Shown: in pieces, positions 1-8,886 of the stretch
How the letters are laid out: each line of letters starts with the position of its first letter
Numbering within the stretch: the first letter of the stretch is position 1
Assembly (NCBI RefSeq): GCF_000466985.1
Contig: NZ_BATC01000008.1
Location: 20,103-84,102, forward strand
Source of the DNA: Brevundimonas abyssalis TAR-001
GTDB lineage: Bacteria; Pseudomonadota; Alphaproteobacteria; Caulobacterales; Caulobacteraceae
Direction of reading: 5' to 3'
Length of the DNA: 64,000 bases
Position numbers and translations under genes: made by a program
The notes under the pieces: model-generated
Told to the model about the DNA's origin: nothing
Seen by the model: only the letters and a program-made list of their open reading frames with translations
The model's database searches: none

Positions 1-2049
1 TGCGGCGGCCAGCGCTGGAGCGTCGTTGACCCCGTCCCCGGCCATGGCGACGATCCGGCCCTCGGCGCGCAGCCGCTCGACGACTGCCGCCTTGTCCTGC
101 GGCAGGACCTCGGCCTGGACGTCGTCGATGCCTAGCTGGCGCGCCACCGCCTCTGCCGTGGTTCGGTTGTCGCCGGTCATCATCACCAGACGCAGGCCCG
201 CCGCCTTCAGGTCGCGGATAGCCCCGGCGGTCGTCGCCTTGACTGGATCGGCGATGCCCAGGACGCCGGCCGCAGCTCCGTCCACGGCCACGAAGATGGC
301 GGTGGCGCCGTCCTGGCGAAGCGCCTCAGCCTCGGCCTCAAGCGTTGCGACGTCGACGCCGATCTCCTTGAGGTAGCGGCCGTTACCGAGCACCACGCGG
401 CGACCGTCGACCACCCCGGTGACGCCGCGCCCGACCGGGCTGTCGAACTCCGACGCCTCCGACAGCACCAGATTTCGGTCGGTCGCTGCGCGTACGACCG
501 CATCGGCCAGCGGATGTTCACTGCTGCGTTCCAAACTGGCGGAGAGCCTTAGAAGCTCAACCTCGTCGAAACCGGCGGCTGGGCGGATAGTCGTCACCGA
601 CGGGCGTCCCTCGGTCAGGGTGCCGGTCTTGTCGAGCACCAGGGTGTCCACCTTCTCAAAGCGCTCCAACGCCTCGGCGCTCTTGATCAGAACCCCCGCG
701 TGGGCGCCGCGTCCTACCCCGACCATGATTGAGATGGGTGTGGCCAGACCCAGCGCACACGGACAGGCGATGATCAGGACCGACACCGCAGCGACCAGCG
801 CGTATGACAGTCGCGGTTCGGGACCGACCAGGCCCCAGACGATTGCGGCGAGAACCGCGATAACGATCACCGCCGGCACGAACCAGCCCGAAACCTTGTC
901 AGCCAGACGTTGGATAGGCGCTCGGCTTCGTTGCGCCTGGGCGACCATCTGGACGATCTGGGCCAACAGGGTGTCGGCGCCAACCTTATCCGCCCGCATG
1001 ACGAAGGAGCCGGTCTTGTTGAGCGACCCGGCAACGACCTTGTCGCCGACGGTCTTGGTCACCGGCATGGATTCGCCCGTGACCAGGGACTCGTCGATGG
1101 TCACGCGACCGTCCAGGATTTCGCCGTCGACCGCCACCTTCTCGCCGGGACGGACGCGCAGCCGATCTCCCACGACGACCAAGTCGAGCGTGACGTCTTC
1201 GTCGCCGCCGTCGTCACGAACCCGCCGCGCGGTCTTGGGTGCCAGATCCAGCAGCGCCCGGATGGCGCCGGATGTCTGTTCGCGCGCACGCAGTTCCAAG
1301 ATCTGGCCCACTAGAACCAGCACTGTGATGATGGCCGCAGCCTCGAAATAGACCGGCGCGCTTCCGTCCATCCGCCGGATAGCGTCCGGGAACAGACTTG
1401 GCGCCATCACCGCGACCACGCTGTAGATCCACGCCGCTCCGACGCCGATGGCGATCAGGGTGAACATATTGAGGCTGCGGTTGCGGATCGAAGCCCAACC
1501 ACGCTGGAAAAAGGGCCAGCCGGCCCACAGCACAACGGGCGTCGCCAGGGCGAACTGAATCCAGTTGGAGGTCTGGCCCGGAATCCGCATGGCCAGTCCC
1601 GTCAGATGGCCGCCCATTTCGAGCGCGAAGACCGGCAGGGTCAACACCGCGCCGACCCAGAGGCGGCGGGTGAAGTCGATCAGTTCGTGATTGACCGGCG
1701 CCTCGGCGGAGACTGTCTCCGGCTCCAGCGCCATGCCGCAGATCGGGCAGGAGCCAGGGCCTTCCTGGCGCACTTCCGGATGCATGGGACAGGTGTAGAT
1801 CGCGCCGGGGGTGACGGACGCCGGTCCCGGGGCCTCGCTGAGATACCGGTCCGGATCGGCGATGAATTTGGTCCGGCAGCCCGCCGAACAGAAGAAGTGA
1901 TCTTGTCTCTCGTGGGCGGTTCGATGCGCCGTGGTCGCCGGATCGACGGTCATGCCGCAGACCGGATCGACCGTCTTTGAGTCCCTGTCCGCCGATTTGG
2001 TCGAGCAGCAGCTGTGACCGGCTGGCGGCGAATGGGAGGGCATGGACAT
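1..2049 (-). CDS. copA: Copper-translocating P1B-type ATPase with YHS and heavy-metal-binding N-terminus (partial)
   Basis: Pumps monovalent copper (or silver) out of the cytoplasm using ATP. Reading leftward from ATG 2049 the frame stays open to the window edge, so about 683 N-terminal codons are present and the C-terminus is missing. In order: a His/Cys-containing start, a YHS-type module (VDPVCGMTVDP, about residues 28-75), a second metal-binding module (YTCPMHPEV...CPICGM, about 83-110), membrane helices, the CPC transmembrane motif (IIACPCALGLATP, about 426), the phosphorylation loop DKTGTLTEG (about 469), the SEHPLADA nucleotide-binding motif and the hinge GDGVNDAPAL near the cut end. 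It is divergent from csoR across a palindromic operator. A second in-frame ATG lies two codons on. The YHS plus CPMHP architecture is common in proteobacterial copper ATPases; the copper assignment rests on the CPC motif and the CsoR neighbour. Confidence 0.93.
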   Translation of the reverse strand, partial: MSMPSHSPPAGHSCCSTKSADRDSKTVDPVCGMTVDPATTAHRTAHERQDHFFCSAGCRTKFIADPDRYLSEAPGPASVTPGAIYTCPMHPEVRQEGPGSCPICGMALEPETVSAEAPVNHELIDFTRRLWVGAVLTLPVFALEMGGHLTGLAMRIPGQTSNWIQFALATPVVLWAGWPFFQRGWASIRNRSLNMFTLIAIGVGAAWIYSVVAVMAPSLFPDAIRRMDGSAPVYFEAAAIITVLVLVGQILELRAREQTSGAIRALLDLAPKTARRVRDDGGDEDVTLDLVVVGDRLRVRPGEKVAVDGEILDGRVTIDESLVTGESMPVTKTVGDKVVAGSLNKTGSFVMRADKVGADTLLAQIVQMVAQAQRSRAPIQRLADKVSGWFVPAVIVIAVLAAIVWGLVGPEPRLSYALVAAVSVLIIACPCALGLATPISIMVGVGRGAHAGVLIKSAEALERFEKVDTLVLDKTGTLTEGRPSVTTIRPAAGFDEVELLRLSASLERSSEHPLADAVVRAATDRNLVLSEASEFDSPVGRGVTGVVDGRRVVLGNGRYLKEIGVDVATLEAEAEALRQDGATAIFVAVDGAAAGVLGIADPVKATTAGAIRDLKAAGLRLVMMTGDNRTTAEAVARQLGIDDVQAEVLPQDKAAVVERLRAEGRIVAMAGDGVNDAPALAAA

Positions 2050-2078
2050 TGCGGGCTCCTTGGAAGGCCGCGCTTCAA

Positions 2079-2099
2079 ATATACCCTACGGGGGTATAT
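2079..2099. promoter_or_regulatory. CsoR-type operator between copA and csoR
   Basis: A GC-centred inverted repeat with half-sites ATATACCC (2079-2086) and GGGTATAT (2092-2099), separated by TACGG. It matches the TATACCC/GGGTATA pattern known for CsoR operators and lies in the intergenic space between the divergent copA and csoR start codons, so it can control both. Apo-CsoR would repress and Cu(I) binding would release it. Confidence 0.8.
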
Positions 2100-2149
2100 C
2101 GCAAGGCGCCGACCTGGGATACGGTCCAACCACTCGATCGAGGAATTGG

Positions 2150-2422
2150 ATGCAGACCGAAGCTAAGCCCAAGGTGTTAAACCGCTTGAACCGAATCGAA
2201 GGACAGGTGCGCGGCATCGGTCGGATGGTCGAAGAAGATCGGTACTGCGTCGAGGTCCTGACCCAGCTCCAGGCGGTGCGGGCCGCCCTCCTGCGCGTCG
2301 AGAACGAGGTCTTGAAGGACCACCTCGACCACTGCGTCATGGGGGCGATGACCGGCGACGATCTCGCCGACCGCAAAGCCAAAGCCACCGAACTGATCTA
2401 CCTTCTCGCTCGCGCCCGCTAA
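2150..2422 (+). CDS. csoR: CsoR-family copper-sensing repressor
   Basis: 90-residue all-helical DUF156/CsoR protein that represses the divergent copper ATPase until Cu(I) binds. The family core is plain (RLNRIEGQVRGIGRMVEED). The metal ligands fit CsoR rather than FrmR or RcnR: Cys33, His58 and Cys62 have the same 25 and 4 residue spacing as the Cys36/His61/Cys65 set of the M. tuberculosis protein. I place the start at ATG 2150, where the family alignment begins; the open frame extends upstream to 2042 but that part overlaps the operator. The cognate palindrome lies 51 bases upstream. Confidence 0.92.
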   Translation: MQTEAKPKVLNRLNRIEGQVRGIGRMVEEDRYCVEVLTQLQAVRAALLRVENEVLKDHLDHCVMGAMTGDDLADRKAKATELIYLLARAR

Positions 2423-2564
2423 CGCGACAGGTCCCGTCGGAGCGGTTCGGCGACGTGCTGAGATATCCTCCGACGCCGGGGTCCGGTATGAGGGCTGTCT
2501 GCATCCGATGCGTAACCCAATTAGGCGGACGTTTTATCCCCGCCCGCCTTGGGGGCCATCGCTC

Positions 2565-3689
2565 ATGACGTCTGTACCGCCGACCCGCGACGGCTACCCC
2601 GCCGAACTGAGGGCCCTGACCAGTTTGCGGGCCTTCTTGGCGGTGGGGGTGGTGCTATTCCACTATCAGCTCCAGTGGGACCCAGCCTTGGGCTTCAGTC
2701 CGATTATTGAGCGAAGCCGCCTGGCGGTGGACGCTTTCTTCATGCTGTCGGGCTTCATCCTGACCCACGTCTACGGGCCGGCCTTCGCTGCCGGGACCTT
2801 CAATTACAGGCGCTTCATCGTGGCCCGGCTGGCGCGGCTCTACCCCCTGCATCTGACCGTACTGACAGGGGTGCTGATCATGGTGTTGGGCGCCATGGCG
2901 GCCGGGGTGCAGTTCGACGCCGACAGCTACCCTCCGCTCGCCTTCTTCCAGACCCTGTTCCTCGTCCAGTCCTGGTTCCCGACGGACGCCGTCATCAACT
3001 GGAGCGGACCCAGTTGGTCGCTTTCGGCGGAATGGTTTGCCTATCTGCTGTTCCCCGCCTTTGCATGGCTGGCCCTGCGGTTCCGAGCGCGCCCCTGGGC
3101 GTTGCTCGGGATCGGAGCGGTGGCTTTCATTGCGATCGACGCCCTGTATGTCCAGGCGTTCGGCAAGGTCCTGCCCCGGGCCGAGGATTCGCTCGGCATC
3201 CTGCGGATCGTCCCGGAATTCTTGATCGGCATGGCGCTTTATGCGCTGGGCCATCGCTGGCGCTGGAGCCGGCCCGTCGCCGCCGCCGCCGCCCTGTTCA
3301 CCACAGTGCTCCTGCTCGGTGCGATGCAGCTGTCGCTGGACGACCGCATCATCGTCGCCCTCGCGGCCCCCGTGATCCTGACATGGTCGCTGCTCGCCCG
3401 CGCGGACTGCGAAGGCCCCCTTGCCGCCCCGGCCCTAGTCTTCGCCGGCGAGGCGTCCTTCGCCCTCTATCTCGTGCATATGCCCGTCATCGTCGCATTC
3501 AAGGGTGTCGTTGCCGAACTCCGAGGCATCGACAGCGCTTTCCGGATCACACCGGTCGAACTGACGGGGTTGTTTGTCGCCACGGCGCTGATCGCAGCCG
3601 CCTTGCATTTGCTCGTAGAGAAACCCGGTCGAACTTGGATACGACGCAGGTTCGAGAGCCATAGGTCTGAAGGAGTTGCGCCCGACTAA
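2565..3689 (+). CDS. Acyltransferase 3 family membrane protein (OafA/YrhL type)
   Basis: About 374 residues, multi-pass inner-membrane O-acyltransferase that would transfer acetyl or similar groups to a surface or secreted glycan. The N-terminal family signature LTSLRAFLAVGVVLFHY is visible, then DAFFMLSGFILTHVY and RRFIVARLARLYPLH, all typical of Acyltransferase_3, followed by hydrophobic helices. ATG 2565 places the conserved start about 12 residues before the first helix; an upstream ATG at 2508 would add 19 unlikely residues. The substrate cannot be told. No glycan cluster is next to it, so it may be cargo of the mobile region. Confidence 0.85.
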   Translation: MTSVPPTRDGYPAELRALTSLRAFLAVGVVLFHYQLQWDPALGFSPIIERSRLAVDAFFMLSGFILTHVYGPAFAAGTFNYRRFIVARLARLYPLHLTVLTGVLIMVLGAMAAGVQFDADSYPPLAFFQTLFLVQSWFPTDAVINWSGPSWSLSAEWFAYLLFPAFAWLALRFRARPWALLGIGAVAFIAIDALYVQAFGKVLPRAEDSLGILRIVPEFLIGMALYALGHRWRWSRPVAAAAALFTTVLLLGAMQLSLDDRIIVALAAPVILTWSLLARADCEGPLAAPALVFAGEASFALYLVHMPVIVAFKGVVAELRGIDSAFRITPVELTGLFVATALIAAALHLLVEKPGRTWIRRRFESHRSEGVAPD

Positions 3690-4038
3690 TCAGCATCTAT
3701 CCTGCTGCTGGTTCTTTCAGCCCAAATGATGGTGTCGGCCCGACCGCCTTGTCGGAGCCGTCGGCGACTCCTGATCTAATAGCTCAGACGCTGACGCGCA
3801 GACCTGCGGCCTCTTAAGCCGCAGGTCCGTGGTTCAAGTCCACGAATGCCCCCACTTGTCACCACTCCTCGCAGGGACTTTGTCATCAAGCTTATTCGGC
3901 CCGCAACGTCAGGCAGCTAGGCTAGGATAGCTACGGACACGCCGCCTTTCTGTAGGTCAAGGCCGCCAATTCATCAGCAGAAAGACGAACTCCTTGAATT
4001 CGGCCCGACAGAATTGGCCGCAAGCAATCTAGCGGCAC
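3690..4038. other. Gene-free stretch containing a tRNA-like fragment
   Basis: 349 bases between the two acyltransferase genes. Apart from the tRNA-like 3' half at 3802-3854 I see no coding frame or clear terminator. Base composition drops from here into the next gene, which fits a junction between DNA segments of different origin. Confidence 0.5.
3802..3854 (+). other. Degenerate tRNA-Lys(CTT)-like 3' half, possible old attachment site
   Basis: The segment can be folded as an anticodon arm and T arm of a tRNA. A perfect 9-base stem (ACCTGCGGC / GCCGCAGGT) encloses the loop CTCTTAA, whose middle three bases read CTT, followed by a five-base variable region, a T stem CGTGG/CCACG around TTCAAGT, and AATGCCCC. 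No pairing acceptor strand or D arm exists upstream, so this is not a functional tRNA. It resembles, without being identical to, the tRNA-Lys 3' half at 38,227-38,271 (shared CTCTTAA, GGTCC and GGTTC blocks). It may be the scar of another integration event; this is inference. Confidence 0.45.
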
Positions 4039-5130
4039 TCATATCCGCAAAAATACCTGATGCTGTCGCAGCCAAGCTACTATAAACCAAGTGACGCCTA
4101 GCACGACAGCGAGTGAAAATAACGACGCTAGGGTCGCCCCTCCTACTAACCCGTCGAAAGCCCGGCCTACATATAAGCGTCCAGCGGAAAGCGCCGTCAA
4201 AATCAGCGCATGCAGAACGTAAGCCGCGATCGCATTGAGCCCGAACGACCGGAAGAATTCGGTGCCGATGGGCCGTCGGCCAAGGACGTCGACTAACCAG
4301 TATGCAGATGCCAGTATCAAAAGAGTGAGGCCAGCACTGACCATCGCATAGCTGCTAGTCCAGAGGTTCTTTACGATCGGGAGCGCCCCTGACCAGACAA
4401 CGCCCACCGCCAAAAACAGAGCACCGCTAATCGCTAAGCGAAAGGATATACCAGCGGACGGAGTGCGCTTGCACAACCATAGACCCGCCATCACACCGAT
4501 CATACACAGGGCCACCGCAGGAAACGTACTGAGAACCCCTTCCGGATCGTAACCCGAAGGGCCCGGTACGTAGATGTGGCCGCTGAGCGTCACGCGATCA
4601 AACCACGAGACGAAGTTTGCGCCCGGCACCGTTATATCTCTAGGGACACCGGAGGGTAGCGGCGCGAGGAGAGCCGCCCAGTACCCGACAAGAAGAGTTG
4701 CAATCATGACTATCTGGAAACGGCTGGAACTATGGCGAATGAGAAGGGCGGTCGCCAAATAAACAAGGGCGAGCCGTTGTAAAACGCCGAGTATACGGAA
4801 TGTGTCTGGGTCCGGATCCCTCAACCAATAGAGATTGGAAAGCACAAGGCCTACGGCAAAGAGGCGGCTTGATCGGACCAGGACTCGTCGAAACGGTTGC
4901 TTTACAGAGGCGTCATAATTGAGCCCCAGCGAGACCCCCATCAGTACAACGAACGCTGGGAATACGAGATCAGCAGGGGTTAAACCCGTCCATTCTGCAT
5001 GGAGAAGGGGCCAAGGCACGACGCTGACATGATGGTTTGCGACCGTAGCCGCCCAATTCACGATAATCATGCCTACGACGGCGAAACCGCGCATCACATC
5101 GAGCGAAGCAAGACGCTGCGCACCAACCAT
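4039..5130 (-). CDS. DUF5009/DUF1624-type membrane acyltransferase (heparan-alpha-glucosaminide N-acetyltransferase-like)
   Basis: 363-residue multi-pass membrane protein related to NagX and the HGSNAT family, which transfer acetyl groups to amino sugars across a membrane. The signature RLASLDVMRGFAVVGMIIVNW opens the protein and LTPADLVFPAFVVLMGVSLGL follows. ATG 5130 is chosen because a GGAGG sits just upstream; the open frame extends 18 codons further without support. Its GC content is clearly lower than that of its neighbours, which suggests separate acquisition. It stands alone, so its substrate is unknown. Confidence 0.82.
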   Translation of the reverse strand: MVGAQRLASLDVMRGFAVVGMIIVNWAATVANHHVSVVPWPLLHAEWTGLTPADLVFPAFVVLMGVSLGLNYDASVKQPFRRVLVRSSRLFAVGLVLSNLYWLRDPDPDTFRILGVLQRLALVYLATALLIRHSSSRFQIVMIATLLVGYWAALLAPLPSGVPRDITVPGANFVSWFDRVTLSGHIYVPGPSGYDPEGVLSTFPAVALCMIGVMAGLWLCKRTPSAGISFRLAISGALFLAVGVVWSGALPIVKNLWTSSYAMVSAGLTLLILASAYWLVDVLGRRPIGTEFFRSFGLNAIAAYVLHALILTALSAGRLYVGRAFDGLVGGATLASLFSLAVVLGVTWFIVAWLRQHQVFLRI

Positions 5131-5609
5131 CGACAGTCCTCCGCTTCCTAAATTGATTACGTGGCGAGCGACTAGTTCCCTCACTCCGCTCGTTCGACTT
5201 CCTCGACGAATTAATTATTTCGCGCTCTATCTGAAAGGAAGGCGGCGCTCCGTGGGGGAGCTGAGTAGAAATCGCCATGAGACTGACCCAGAGCCGGATT
5301 CCGACTCAGGTCTATTCAGCGCCGGACGATCCGATGTTGCTGGCCCTTGTATTGGAGCTGACGGACCCCAAGGGGGTCTAGCGCGGCTCGTCGCAGCGGT
5401 TAATCGAACGGCCCAGGAAGAACCGCTCGGCGTGGACCTGTCGGTCACGCTCAACCCGAAGACGATTAAGCACGGCGGCAGGCATGTCGCGCTTCGCTGT
5501 TCCTTACTGATTTTTCCGCCTCAAAAGCGCTCGTGATTCTGCAATGAAAATGACGACAAACGGCTCACCGAAACACAGGCTTCGTCCTGACGCTTTCGGC
5601 TGCCGCCAA
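5131..5609. other. Gene-free stretch, no convincing gene
   Basis: About 480 bases between the acyltransferase and the relaxase gene. The only frame with a plausible ribosome site (GGGGGAG) is a 34-codon ORF at 5277-5381 that I do not recognise. If an oriT serves the neighbouring relaxase it might be here or upstream of the mobC-like gene, but I found no nick-site motif I could name. Confidence 0.4.
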
Positions 5610-6650
5610 TCAGCGGCGACGGCGCGCCGATCGGTCGGGTGGCGGCGCCGCCGGAGGATGGGTGAAATCCTTCCCAAGCCACGCCTGATCGAGTTGACGC
5701 TCGATCTGTTGTCCTCGAGTTAGGACGGGCGGCATGTCGGGCACGAACTGCTCGATCCTGCGGCCCATCGCCTGGTCTTCCACCTGACCGGACCGGGCGA
5801 GCCTCAGCGCCTCCGCGACGAACGCTCGCCTTATGGTCAGCTGCCGGTCCCGGATCGGTCCGAGCCAGCCGGCGTCACGACCGTCCGGTCTGGCGGCGTC
5901 GCGATAGGCGCTGGCCAGCACCGCAGGGATCTCACCCGTCCCCGCGACGAACCGTTCCCGCAGCTTGCGTACGGGGATGCGCTCAGCCTTCTTGACTACG
6001 CCTCGCGCGCGACGCGGGGTCGCCTCGGCTTCGACGCCCCTCGCCCGCATCGCGGCTGCGAACCTGTCCCGCCAAACCTGCAGATCGGCCTTGCGCGGGT
6101 TCAGCCGTTCTCCATCCCGCCCGAGCGCCCGCACAGTCATATGCACATGAGGGTGACGGTCGTCTGTGTGGAGCGCGAACACATAGGGATGGCGGTCGCC
6201 GAAGGTTTGGTCGGCGAAGGCGCGCGCGGCGTCGTGGACCCGAAACGAGTCGGTCCCCGCCGGCATACTGAGCACGATCGACAGCGACACCGGCGAATTC
6301 CGTCGATGCCTTGGGTCGACCGAAAGTTCGGCCGTCCAGTCTTCCGCCAGTGACTTAACCGCAGATCGACCCTCCAGCCGCTCGCCGTCCGGCCCCTCCA
6401 GAACGAGCTTGCCGTTGCGCGAGATGTAGTCGAGGTGGCGCAGAAGATGGCCTCCATCGCGCGTCCGACCCGTGATCTTGACCATCACCTCCGGCGCCCG
6501 GCGCACGACCCGCGCCAGTTGCGCGCGCGTTCCCGACCCTGCCGCGGCGGTTGGTCCGCGAAGCACGGTCGGAGTGATCCGCGCGCGTCGAATGTCGATG
6601 GGCGGCCGAAGGACCTCCTCGAAGCCGAAGGGTGTCCGGAAGTCGGTCAT
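5610..6650 (-). CDS. Relaxase/mobilisation nuclease (VirD2-like)
   Basis: 346-residue DNA-nicking protein that would start conjugative mobilisation. The metal-binding histidine cluster of the relaxase fold is visible in the middle (HTDDRHPHVHMTVRALG). The upstream part contains the segment HLDYISRNGKLVLEG and a region typical of the Relaxase domain family. The C-terminus is short and basic. Its start overlaps the end of the mobC-like gene by four bases, so the two are translated together. No type IV secretion genes are present, so the element would be mobilisable rather than self-transmissible. A catalytic tyrosine cannot be assigned with confidence. Confidence 0.85.
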   Translation of the reverse strand: MTDFRTPFGFEEVLRPPIDIRRARITPTVLRGPTAAAGSGTRAQLARVVRRAPEVMVKITGRTRDGGHLLRHLDYISRNGKLVLEGPDGERLEGRSAVKSLAEDWTAELSVDPRHRRNSPVSLSIVLSMPAGTDSFRVHDAARAFADQTFGDRHPYVFALHTDDRHPHVHMTVRALGRDGERLNPRKADLQVWRDRFAAAMRARGVEAEATPRRARGVVKKAERIPVRKLRERFVAGTGEIPAVLASAYRDAARPDGRDAGWLGPIRDRQLTIRRAFVAEALRLARSGQVEDQAMGRRIEQFVPDMPPVLTRGQQIERQLDQAWLGKDFTHPPAAPPPDRSARRRR

Positions 6651-7168
6651 AGCTCCGCGGACCAGTAGGCCAAGTTCCCGTTGAAGGCATCATGCAGACC
6701 CGCGATGTGCGCCCGGACTTCGTCGCTGAAGGCCGCCAGCTGGGCCGTCTCCAGGTCGAGCACCGTCCCTTCCATCACCGCCGTGTTCAGGGCGCGGGCG
6801 ATTTGGTTGACGTTGACGCCGATCCGCCGGAGTTCGCGCTGGACCTCGATGAACGCCAGGGCCTCCGGCCGGGTGAACTGGGGCCGGTTGTGAAGGCGTC
6901 CGCGGATCAGGGCGACAGACCATTGGGTGCGGGACAGGCCCGCGCTCGCCGCCTCGGTCTCGAGCAGGGCCACATCCAGCTCGCCGAGGCGGAGGGTCAG
7001 CTTGCTCGACTTGCCGCCCGTCGGAGGGTTCTCGGGCACGGGAAGATGTGCCTGCGCGACGCCCTCCATGAGGCTGCGCAGGAAGCGCGACCGGCCCCCG
7101 TGACCGGCTGCGGCGGCGTCGAAACGACGGGCCAGATCGGGCGAGAGGCGAAGGGTGAGGCGGTCCAT
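6647..7168 (-). CDS. MobC-like relaxosome accessory protein
   Basis: 173 residues. The C-terminal half carries RRIGVNVNQIARALN, a signature of bacterial mobilisation proteins of the MobC family that help the relaxase open oriT. The N-terminal half looks like two short ribbon-helix-helix-like segments (DRLTLRLSPDLARRFD and KLTLRLGELDVALLE), suggesting DNA binding. It is directly upstream of, and overlaps, the relaxase gene. ATG 7168 is the only sensible start. Confidence 0.78.
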   Translation of the reverse strand: MDRLTLRLSPDLARRFDAAAAGHGGRSRFLRSLMEGVAQAHLPVPENPPTGGKSSKLTLRLGELDVALLETEAASAGLSRTQWSVALIRGRLHNRPQFTRPEALAFIEVQRELRRIGVNVNQIARALNTAVMEGTVLDLETAQLAAFSDEVRAHIAGLHDAFNGNLAYWSAEL

Positions 7169-7333
7169 CGGTCGAGGGCTTTGTCAGACATTGCCGGCGC
7201 AAAGCCTATCCTGCCCTAGACAGTCACCTCCCTCGCCCCGTAGGCCTGCGGGGCTGCCCCGTCCTCCCCTCGGCGTCCGCTTCGCGACCGCTCGCCCACC
7301 GCCCTGAAGGGCGCCCCAGCCGGACGACGGGCG

Positions 7334-7573
7334 ATGGATGGACCCCGCCATGCTTTCATCCAGATCGTGCTCTCAGCGTTCCAGGCACTTGTGCGGCGGC
7401 GGTTGGAGAACACACCCCTCAGGTTCGACTGCGTGTATTTTCTGTCGCCCCACGACGCCGCGGACGCGACCATCTTCACCGTCTATCCCGGTCAACCACA
7501 CAGCTTCTTCACGGAGATGTCGGATGAACGGCTGGCGGTGATACGCCTTCTGCGGGTAGATTCAGCGACGTGA
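7334..7573 (+). CDS. Small hypothetical protein
   Basis: A 79-codon frame in the gap between the divergent-looking mobC and ardC genes. Its translation is not biased like the shadow frames around it (FDCVYFLSPHDAADATIFTVYP) and the DNA is less GC-rich. I recognise no family. It could also be the remnant of a longer gene. The rest of the 7169-7634 gap shows nothing I can support. Confidence 0.35.
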   Translation: MDGPRHAFIQIVLSAFQALVRRRLENTPLRFDCVYFLSPHDAADATIFTVYPGQPHSFFTEMSDERLAVIRLLRVDSAT

Positions 7574-7634
7574 CGAACGATCCAACCTCGTAGATCGACG
7601 CCGCCGCCACGCGGCGTCGATACGATTGACGGTC

Positions 7635-8522
7635 TCAGCCGGATTGAAGTTCGTGCAGGAAGGTCACCGCGCGTTGGGCGTGGGCGGCCGCGCTGAAGAC
7701 GAAACGCTTGTCGTCGCGCAGCACCCGGAGCCAGGACTCGACATAGGCGGCGTGATCGTCACGCGGTTCCAGATGGAGTTCGAGGTCGGCGCACAGGAAT
7801 GCTGCGCCCAATTCGGCGACCAGTTCCTCGCGAGCATAGCCTTCATCGCCGTGCCGACGACGCCCGAAGTCGCGGTCCAACCGACTGGCGTGGCGTGTCC
7901 AGTGGGTCATCTCGTGGCCGAGCGTGGCGTAATAGCTCCCGGCGTCGATGAAGGTCTCAAACGCCGGCATCTGGATAATGTCAGGCCCAGGCGCATAGAA
8001 GGCGCACCCGCCACCGTGCCGAACAACCGCCCCGGTCGCGCTGAAGAAGGCTTCGGCGCGGGCGATGCGATCGTCGGGGTTTTGGACGGGCGGCTTCACC
8101 GGCGCGAAGGCCTCGGGGAGTCCCTCGATCTGTTCGGTGTTGAAAACTGTGTAGGCCTTCAGGAACGGAATGCGGGCCGTCTCGGGCTCGCCGACGTCAG
8201 AGATTTCCTCGCGGACGATGGTGTTGGCGTAGACCACGGTCGATCCGGTTTCGCCCTTGCGGACGTGGGCGCCAAGCGCGAGCGCCTGTCGGAAGGTCAT
8301 CCAGGTGGCGGAGACATAGCCTCGCGTCATGGCTTTCGACCAGAGAAGCAGGACGTTGACGCCATTGTAGGGCGTGCCGTCGTGGCGGAGCGGCCGGCTG
8401 ACGGTTTCGCTGGCTGTCCAGGGCTGGGTCCACGGCCGGACCCCGGCTTCAAGCTGGGCGATGATCCGATCTGTGACGCGAGCGTAGAGATCGGGGCGAG
8501 CGGGTTCGTTGGGGCGCGTCAT
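7635..8522 (-). CDS. ardC: ArdC-like antirestriction protein (DUF1738 plus zincin)
   Basis: 295 residues. The N-terminal part (LYARVTDRIIAQLEAGVRPWTQPW, followed by GTPYNGVNVLLLW) is the ssDNA-binding ArdC-N/DUF1738 domain. The C-terminal part is a zincin-like metallopeptidase with GHEMTHW (about residue 205) and a downstream Glu in REELVAELGAAFL as third ligand. Related proteins protect incoming conjugative DNA from restriction. A GAGGAGG ribosome site precedes ATG 8522. It is followed in transcription by the mobC and relaxase genes and preceded by DUF736, the usual neighbours on alphaproteobacterial plasmids and integrative elements. Confidence 0.88.
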   Translation of the reverse strand: MTRPNEPARPDLYARVTDRIIAQLEAGVRPWTQPWTASETVSRPLRHDGTPYNGVNVLLLWSKAMTRGYVSATWMTFRQALALGAHVRKGETGSTVVYANTIVREEISDVGEPETARIPFLKAYTVFNTEQIEGLPEAFAPVKPPVQNPDDRIARAEAFFSATGAVVRHGGGCAFYAPGPDIIQMPAFETFIDAGSYYATLGHEMTHWTRHASRLDRDFGRRRHGDEGYAREELVAELGAAFLCADLELHLEPRDDHAAYVESWLRVLRDDKRFVFSAAAHAQRAVTFLHELQSG

Positions 8523-8589
8523 GGCGGCCTCCTCGGACGGGATGTGAAGGAAGGGGCGACGGCGCTTGGTCAGCGCCGCCGCGACTCGG

Positions 8590-8886
8590 TCAGCGAGACC
8601 AGATCAGGCTGTGCCCGCCGTCGATCTCGACCAGAGAGGCGTAGATCGGAGCGGGGAAGCTGGGATCGTCGAGCTTGACCGAGAGGTAGTCGCGGTTCTC
8701 GCGGGACGTCTTCTTCCAGGCGGCGCCGAACTCGGTCTGGCCGGAGAAGATGCGGAAGTCGGGAGCCTTCTCGTCGGTCTTCTCGTTGGCCCGCAGATTG
8801 GCGGACTTGACGTTGAGGGTGAGGGTCTTGATCGAACCGCTGTAGGTTCCGTCCGCTTGCTGGGTGAAGGTGCCGATGGTGGCCAT
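8590..8886 (-). CDS. DUF736 domain protein
   Basis: 98-residue protein of the DUF736 family, found on plasmids and integrative elements of Alphaproteobacteria; its function is not established. The family opening [21 protein letters not shown] is visible near the start. I choose ATG 8886, preceded by AAGGAGA, instead of an upstream start that would add ten residues. It is the first gene of the leftward ardC-mobC-relaxase group. Confidence 0.85.
   Translation of the reverse strand: MATIGTFTQQADGTYSGSIKTLTLNVKSANLRANEKTDEKAPDFRIFSGQTEFGAAWKKTSRENRDYLSVKLDDPSFPAPIYASLVEIDGGHSLIWSR

Noticed and set aside
419..1351. Long plus-strand frame inside the copper ATPase
   Set aside because: Biased composition and perfect opposite-strand coding for the ATPase motifs show that it is a shadow.
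3774..3854. Functional tRNA-Lys
   Set aside because: No acceptor 5' strand or D arm pairs with the 3' half, so it is listed only as a fragment.
5069..5536. 155-codon plus frame beside the DUF5009 gene
   Set aside because: Its first part lies opposite the acyltransferase start, and the rest has no protein-like pattern.
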